64,000 bases of DNA, taken from assembly GCF_905220415.1 (NCBI RefSeq), contig NC_059555.1, positions 8,362,001-8,426,000 on the forward strand, read 5' to 3'. Origin of the DNA: Colias croceus. Lineage: Eukaryota; Arthropoda; Insecta; Lepidoptera; Pieridae. Position numbers and translations under genes: made by a program. Below the pieces are notes generated by a model. It worked only from the letters and a program-made list of their open reading frames with translations. It did not search any database and was not told the DNA's origin. Positions 56,566 to 64,000 of this stretch are shown piece by piece (within the stretch, counting starts at the first letter, position 1; every line of letters begins with the position of its first letter).

Positions 56566-59500
56566 ATGCCTCATCTTTGTTCTTTTGGATGCAAGTATAC
56601 ACCCGGTAAGTACCTTTGTATTGCCTTTCATACCATATCTTTGACTTTCAAAAAGTGGTGAGTATACAAGTAGGCATTATCATAGGCGTGGTAGTAAAAT
56701 GTCAGTTTGGTAGTCCTACAGGCCCCATTAATGGAACTAGGTACTTACCTATTTTAAATGACTCTTGTGATGTTCCTTACTCTCCTTAATAAGTTCAATC
56801 AAACCTACCATTGGGAATATCATCCCCTCTATTGTAACTTTCTGGGCATTAATAACCTTGGCTGGTTCAAATGAATGTCAAACGCGCCAAAAAAAAAATC
56901 AAATCTATAGTAAAGTCAGTTAAAAGTTACTGGTGAGCTCTAATGTGACAGCCATTTGTTACTAACAGTCAGACAAATTGCAATGACCAAACATCCCCTA
57001 AACACCAAATTTACTCAACCATTAGTATGACCGCGAGAGCACATGAGCATGCGCTTCAGATTAAATATCTTAATATTTGAAAAATACTTACTGCTTTTAA
57101 TAGTAAAAATTATCATTTTAAAAATAATTTAGTATATTGTATATATATATATATATATATAGGGGAGAATAAACTAACATACTAGATATGTAATAGATTA
57201 CGAGTTTAAGAAAGTGTACCAAGTTACCATGGATGTCTCACTCGATCTAAAATGCATATATAGTGCTCTACTACTGTGAACCAAAACTTATATGCTTTAG
57301 AAAATAAGTTGTGTCTTAAGGCTCTGGGATCTTGGACCATTGAGTTAGTATCTATCTACTCATGCTTTCGGTAGGAGATCCTTAAAATCAGATGATCTAA
57401 CAAGATATTTTATATTTTACTGTTTACAAATAGGATAGCGGAAACTACATTCCACCTTATGTTGTTCTTAATTAATTTTGGTAATTAACATTTTTCAGGA
57501 GTTGTTATGCATCACTTTCCAAACCCAGACAAATTTCCTGAACGTTTCAGAATTTGGGTAAATCTTGTTGGAGGGAAACTGGAAACATCTTCAGATTATC
57601 AATTTTATAAAAGGAAGATGATATGTGATATTCATTTCATCAATGATCACAGAAACCGCAACAAACGCTTAAATGCATTGGCTGTACCAACTCTGCATTT
57701 GCACGGTGAGTTTATAAATATGAGATTCCATTTAAAATTAAAGTAAAAACTTGCCACATGTAAACCACAATAATAATAGTAGGTATTGTTTGATATTTTG
57801 TTTTTATTTTTATAATGAAATAAAAGGAGATATTTTATGATAATTTACCAAGAAAAAATAATTTGGTTCTGAAATTTTGCTCCTATTAAAGGTTTTATTT
57901 CTGCCAATGTCAAGTAATGTTATAGCTGGCAATGAGCATTTCAAACGAAATCAAGGAAAATGTTTTTCTGTCTGTTAACTTTTCACACCTAAACCACAGA
58001 GACAAATTTTTAATTGTTATTTCAGGATCATCTTATACTATGCAGAATATCCCTAGCACCACCAGAGTCGCCACTGAGAATCAATCCTGCTCTTCTCTTC
58101 CTACTACAGGTATTAATTTTAAAATACAAATATCTAAAAAATAAAATATAAAAAAAACCATCCGTACATTTGTCTAATTTCAGTTGTATCAATTGTATTT
58201 CATTTCATTGTATTATGAAATGAAATGAAATGAAATGAATGTATTATAATTTCATTTGTTATTTCAGGACCATCTGATACTCCGCCGAATATCCCTAGCA
58301 CTGTCGCCACTGGGAATCAACCCTGCTCTTCTATTCCTGTTACTACAGGTATGAATTTGTAAAGCTTTTATAGCTCCTAGTCCCTAATATTTAATTCTAG
58401 CTTTTCATACAAATGTGTTTTCCCGCTAACTCCCGTTCATGAGGGAATTTTGCTATATCCTCTTGTAACTAAGCTTTAAGTTTACTAAGTTACCTGTATG
58501 CCAAATTTCAAGAGTCTAACGGTTTGGTAATGATGAGGTTTAGATTTTCCATACAAAAAGTTTTTCCCGCTAATTCCCATTCCCTGGGATTTCTTTCTTA
58601 GTACATCCCTTCCAAATTTCAAGTGCCTACGTTTAGAAGTTTGGGCTGTGCGTTGATACCCAATGAGTCACTTTATTCTTATATATTCTTATATCAGCAT
58701 CTATCTAAATATATAATTTTATTTTACTTAATAAAATAAAATAATATATTTAGATAGATGCTGATTGTACCTATAAAAGCTTAAAGTGGGAAACTTGCGG
58801 AGAAGCTGGTCCGCCCCGTCTTCGTACGGGTTGTCGACATATCCTATGTTAACACGCTGATAATGTAGGTTTCTAGAATCACATGTGGAAGAATTTTTTA
58901 AATCAGTCTTTATATTATAGTTTTTGAGTTTATTCAATACAAAAATCCAAAAATACAAATCTTTTGTCTTTTAAATATTAGTATAGATATTAATTCGAAT
59001 GTTATTTTATATATTTTTCAGATAAAAGCTACGCTGGTGTTATCGCATCGGCAATAACAAGGGAGCACAATTACTGCGTGAACTCAAATCGAAAGATATT
59101 TAAAGGTATATTGTTTTTCTCATAATTGTCTGCATCAATTTATCTACCCACCCATAGCTCCCAATGTGCTATAATTGCTGTTTACGAACTACAAACATAT
59201 GCGTACAATGTTGTCTCATCGAGGGTAGGCAGGGATTAACGCTTGACACACTACAATCCTGTATACAAAAATTTTAATTCAAAAACATTTATTCGAGTCA
59301 TGTATTTTTCTGCTATCTATGTAACATGTAATTTATCACTTTTCAGATGTTCAAAAACGAAAATCCATGTACCGTGTGCCAGCAGAAACAAATCGACTCG
59401 AAATTAGTCACCTGCGGTCTGAAATATGTCGATTGCGTAAAAAAGGAGCTTCATTTAAGCTACGTTTAGAAACGGCGCAAAAGTTTTCTGAAGATGTCTC

Positions 59501-61598
59501 TTTCCAAAGAGTTATAAAACGATTGCAAAGACCCGCTCAGATATTTCTTCACATGCAGCTGCAGTCAAAAAAGAAACCGAAAGGTAGACGCTTCACAATT
59601 GATGACAAAATATTGTCATTATCTCTTTACAAAAAGAGTCCAAAGGCATACAAACATTTGTGTAGCTATTTTTGTTTGCCGTCAATAAAGGCTATGAAAC
59701 GTTTACTAGGCCAAATTAAATTGACCACTGGTATCAATCCCATAATCTTTGAAAAGATAAAAAAAACCATGGCAGAAAAAGACGCACCCGATCGTCTATG
59801 CAGCCTCATCTTTGATGAAGTGTCTCTGACACCAAATATATCTTATAGTGCACAGAAAGATGAGATGCAAGGTTTTGCAAATAATAAAAAGGAACGATTC
59901 GCTAATCATGCGCTTGTGTTTATGGTGAAGGGTGTGAAACGCAATTTTAAACAACCCGTGGCTTATTATTTTACTAATGCGTTAGACAAAATTGGTCTAA
60001 AAAAATTAATAAAAACTGTTGTCAAACACGCTGTAGAATCGGGCCTCATCATTATCAACACAGTTTGTGACCAAAGCACTGTAAATGTCGGTGCCATCAC
60101 TGAATTGGTCCAGGAAAGCCGGGCTATGTATTTGCGGAACGGCAAAGTGTGGCGCAATGAGCTCATGCATATAGCAGGTCAAAAGATTATTCCTTTATAT
60201 GACGTACCCCATTTAATAAAGGGTGTAAGGAATAATCTTTTGACGAAGGACCTTATTTACACCGTAAATAATACACAAAAAATTGTAAAATGGGAATACT
60301 TCCAAATGGTATACGCTGCCGACAAGTCTTACGGAGAGCTTCGACTTTTAGATAAAGTAACAGAGGAGCACGTCAACCCAGAAAAAATTAATAAAATGCG
60401 AGTGAAACACGCAACACAAATTTTCAGTCACAGTATGGCTGTTGTGGCTGAGCATTTAACAGCCCGAGGAGCTCTCTCGGAAGATTGTCGGCAGATTATA
60501 GATTTAACTTTATTATTAGACAATTTATTTGACACTCTAAATGGGAGCACAATGACAATTTCGCCAAATGGCAAAATTTATAAAGGGCCTGTAAAGCAGT
60601 CATCGCCTCATCATAACTTGTGGAAAAAAGCGAAAGAAGTTTTAAGAACTGTTAAATTTATTAAAAAACTTAATGTTGCCGATAAAATCCACAAAGCCGA
60701 AACTACTGTACCATCAATTACAAATTTTATTAAAACAATTGAAGGCATGGAGGCTCTTTGGAAATTATTGTCTGGTAAATATAAATTGGATGCCATGTTG
60801 ACCAGAAATTTTAATCAGGACCCATTAGAGAATTTCTTCGGGAACATCAGGAGTTATGGGGCAAGAAATGTAGCACCTAACTCTGTTGCATTTGAGGGGG
60901 CATATAAAGCACTTATGTTAAATAATTATAGCACGCCGCACTCAAAAGGGGCTAACTGCGAAGAGGATGTTAATGAGTGTCTCCAAACCTTAGAATTTTT
61001 TATAAGGGAAAAAATCGAAGCCCCTGAATCCCCTGATGTTCCCGAGGAACAAGAAATAAATTTCAACAAAGAAATTTGCCTCGAACAGCCTATCGCAGCA
61101 GATTCTGGCCAAAGAAACTATGTTTGTGGCTGGGTCCTGAAAAAATGTTTAACTAATGTTGTAAAAAATTGTCAACAATGCAGAAAAAATTTATTGGACA
61201 ACACAGCATCCAATGAAAAAAATTCTTTTATAAAAGCAAAAGAATATCAAAACAAAAAGTGGCTTTGTTATCCTAATGAGGAAATAGAAAAATATTTTCA
61301 GGAGATACAAACCATAGCCGTGACATTCCTAAAGAGCAACATGTCAAGAAAAAATATAAAGTTTAACATTATTGCGTTAGTTGATATATTCATAGATTTT
61401 TCATTTAAATGTACCATACATAAAGACAACTTGAAAAAGTGTTTTATAAACACAACTATAAATGTTTTAATATATAGTTGGTGTAGGTCGGTGAATCGGA
61501 TTTTAGGCGGCAAAATTAAGTATACTGGTGATGATGAGACGAAACTTGCTGCCCAATTATATTTTAATAAATACCGGCATTACAAGAATAAAAAATGA
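56566..61598 (+). CDS. THAP-domain P-element-type transposase (THAP9-like), 6 exons
   Basis: Exons: 56566-56605, 57499-57705, 58026-58109, 58268-58348, 59022-59105, 59347-61598; all internal junctions are phase 1; 915 residues. The N-terminal THAP zinc finger has Cys5, Cys9, Cys56, His59, Trp33 and AVPTLHL (75-81). A leucine-zipper-like helix follows near 180-205. The RNase H-like transposase core carries the likely acidic triad Asp322 (LIFDEVSL), Asp407 (NTVCDQSTVN) and Glu660 (DPLENFFG), with YDVPHLIKGVRNNL and IVKWEYFQMVY as family landmarks. No inactivating change was seen. Terminal inverted repeats and an 8-bp target duplication were not found, so it may be a domesticated THAP9-type gene or a P-like element with undetected ends. 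Length is close to THAP9 (about 900) and above the fly P element (751). Confidence 0.85.
57140..57162. repeat. (TA)n microsatellite
   Basis: Uninterrupted TA run in the first transposase intron. Confidence 0.8.
58026..58348 (+). repeat. Tandemly duplicated linker exons of the transposase gene
   Basis: Exons 58026-58109 and 58268-58348 are near-copies with their flanking splice sites: both encode NIPST, ATxNQ and CSSxP in order. Both are phase 1 at each end, so either or both can be included. Confidence 0.75.
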
Positions 61599-63100
61599 AA
61601 ACTAAAAAGATCTTTTATTTACTTTTCTCAGTGATGAGTTGATGAACTATTGTTTAAATACAATTTCGCAGACTTACTTATTACTTCAAGTATTTACTTA
61701 TTACAAGAAAGTAATAAAATAACATCATTGAGAAATTATTTTCTTAACTTTTTAATTTTGTTTATTAATTTGAAGTAGTTTTGTCTGTTATTTAATTCCG
61801 GAACCCTTCTTGACAATTAAACCCTCTACTTCGTGGGCTTAAGGGTCAGTTTAGTGGCCGGAATTAAAAATAGACTTAATTATTTCAAAATCTATAAGCA
61901 CAGACTAATAATAATATACTACGTATACAACTATAAGTATGGTGCTACACATACTATAGGTAGGTATGAATATAGTATGCATTAGTTTCTGGTTACAAAG
62001 TACAGATGGCGCTTTCAATTTGTATGCCAAAAAAATCCCCAAGAGGGCTCTCTTTTCCCCTTATATTACTTTACTCTTTGGAAAGACCGAAGACGGGAGT
62101 CTTTTCACTTTACGCAGCGAACGTCATGCATTTGCATCGTTTACGATATAGATTTTTTGATAAAATTTTGGGTTCAGAGTGAATTATAAAGTGCCTCTCA
62201 AAATGCAATCGTTTCCAAATATTTTTAACGTACTGAATTTTCTCTGCTACCTATATAATCTAGACTCTGCTACCTATATAAGAGCATTTTTTTGCCGTTA
62301 CTGAATGTCGTTTGCTACAAAAAATCACGTACATATTTTCAATCGAGAAATAATTTTTAAAATCTGTTTAGAGATGAGATTAATACGCCTAAAGAAACAA
62401 ATTCTTCACGCCACCAGGCCATCTCTGCCATCAGCGCTGATTAAATTCAGCCATAAGATGTCCATAAGCTACTTTTTATTGGTGGAAATGTCATATTTTC
62501 TTGGAAAGATCCATTATGATAAGCATTTGGAACACTTAACTCTCATAGATGGCGCTATATTCAAAATGACAAATATATGAAAGTACACTGTACAGTACCT
62601 ATGTAACTCTTAATTTTTTGAGCCGCAGGTAGTTGTCAACGACGTTGTGGACCAGTAGAGCGTGATTGTATCATAGTTTCTCAGTAAATTCATGTAGTGT
62701 ACTATAAAATCAGTTTACTTTGATATTATAATATTTGCACTTATTGCTTGCTCAAAACTAGATTGAATGAGTGCATTTGATTTTTCATTTTGGGTAGAAA
62801 AAATGTGCAATACTTTGCAATATGGATAAACGAGAATAAATTCTTTGTTGATGACATTATTTTGTTGTTTATTTTTTGTAGGCTAATATGGTTCATCAGA
62901 TATTCTAAGGGTTGAAAATTTAAGTTAAATGAGTATAGATAGACAGAACTAAATTAATTTTACGGAATCTCAAAATAAAAAGCATTGAAAAATAAATTTG
63001 TATATTCTTATTATTAAAATATAATCATAATCAATTATTCATTTCAACTACAAATCAATTCATAGGAAACCAGTAAATAAAACACAACATACTCTGAATC
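61599..63100. other. Downstream flank of the transposase gene
   Basis: AATAAA at 61713-61718 may end the transposase mRNA. The remainder is AT-rich. Two AGATGGCGCT motifs (62003, 62547) are the only repeats noticed. No gene. Confidence 0.55.
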
Positions 63101-64000
63101 TTATTTATTGATCGTCCTCTCCGAAGTTCGGCTCGAGATCGGACATACATGGATTATCTTTTCTTTCGTCTACTTACATTACATTACAAGTTTATAAGAA
63201 ATCACAATGTCGGCCTTCGCCCCGCGTCCGGCCCCTCCTCCCCTGCCCCTTGCCCCCGCCCCCCGGCCTCGCCCTGCGCGCTACAGCGATGCCGACTACG
63301 AAACAAAACAAATTTCCGCGTTATGTAATAAAGGATTCAATGGCAGTGACGTGTTTTTGCGTTTAACAATAAATGAAACTTTATGGGCGAGGGGCCGGCG
63401 CGGGGGCCGCACACACACACCCGTACACACGCACGCACACACACATGCACACACGTACACACGCACGCACACACGCGCACACACGCACGCACACACGCGC
63501 ACACACGCACGCACACACGCACGCACACACGCATACCATCCACGGCCAGGACCGAACCTAACTAGAACTGAAAAAAAAATCTCTATCGTACTTATCGCTA
63601 ACCTGTATAATTACAAATGCACAGTATGTATACATAATAACCATACACTTTTACAATATGTATATAATTTAGCGCTGTATCCGTACACCGATGTATACAG
63701 TATTATATCGCTCCGCCGGGCCTCGCCGTCGTCATCACAAATAAAAAAACAATGCGCTATTTACAAGAAACGTGGAAACGAAAAAGCTACGCGAATACTA
63801 CGTCGGCGGAGGGCGAAGCCCGAGGGCGCGGGGCTTCCCCGGACGAGCCCGAGGAATCTGCGGGGCTTCACTATACAAAATATACAAGCACTCGGGCGTA
63901 GACAATGGACGAAGTTGCGAATGTGGTCGAGTGATGGAAGACACGTTCCCGGCGCCCACCGCCCTCCCGGGACATTACTATACATACATCACAATGCAAG
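63101..64000 (-). other. Possible 3'UTR of a minus-strand gene beyond the window
   Basis: A minus-strand AATAAA (63101-63106) is followed upstream by C/G-rich sequence (63210-63300), a (CA/CG)n run, then further GC-rich sequence without a long ORF. This resembles a long untranslated region, but no exon was found. Confidence 0.25.
63411..63533. repeat. (CACACG)n purine-pyrimidine repeat
   Basis: About 120 bp of almost perfectly alternating CA and CG dinucleotides, a potential left-handed DNA tract. Confidence 0.85.

Noticed and set aside
63296..63565. Several ORFs through the CA/CG repeat
   Set aside because: Simple-sequence translations (Cys-Val-Arg or His-Thr runs) in many frames.

Overview
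The window looks like nuclear DNA of a butterfly or moth. Genes are intron-rich, with GC-rich exons set in AT-rich introns. Many dispersed repeats run from TC(T/C)(A/T)TACTAATATTATAAA to a GC hairpin and CTAG, the form of lepidopteran non-autonomous Helitron (Lep1-type) elements. hAT, mariner-like, piggyBac-like, CR1/Jockey-like LINE, P-like and tRNA-SINE copies add to this. Species is not determinable from the sequence.

Layout. (1) 1-31359, + strand: Ataxin-2 (Atx2), lacking only its 5' exon(s). Nineteen exons keep one reading frame and encode 992 residues: Lsm, LsmAD, an 18-bp-repeat mixed-charge segment, the PAM2 motif and a long His/Pro/Gly/Val-rich tail. Intron 1 (9.5 kb) is almost entirely old transposons. 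An intronless short-chain dehydrogenase gene lies antisense inside a late intron (24199-25143). (2) 31360 to about 38050: no protein gene; probable long Atx2 3'UTR and/or intergenic DNA with two degenerate tandem arrays and three spaced polyadenylation signals. (3) About 38328-41770: a LINE with an uninterrupted endonuclease-reverse transcriptase ORF. (4) 42793-48699, - strand: complete nine-exon Vps45 (569 aa). (5) 49646-53976, + strand: complete six-exon mitochondrial malate dehydrogenase Mdh2 (342 aa), head to head with Vps45 across a 946-bp spacer. (6) 56566-61598, + strand: six-exon, 915-codon THAP/P-element-type transposase with an open frame. (7) 61599-64000: no gene; the last 900 bp may be the 3'UTR of a minus-strand gene beyond the window.

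The cellular genes are housekeeping in character: mRNA translation/stability (Atx2), endosomal SNARE assembly (Vps45), TCA cycle (Mdh2) and ER redox chemistry (SDR). They do not form a pathway. The least expected material is inside Atx2: a phase-compatible duplicated LsmAD exon, an in-frame Tyr/Arg-rich extension past a splice donor, an Arg-Asp/Glu hexapeptide repeat exon, a string of degenerate exon-end/splice-donor copies broken by a hAT insertion, and a tRNA-like cloverleaf. Splice sites were placed by eye from GT/AG signals, phase and protein-family match. No alignment or database search was run.
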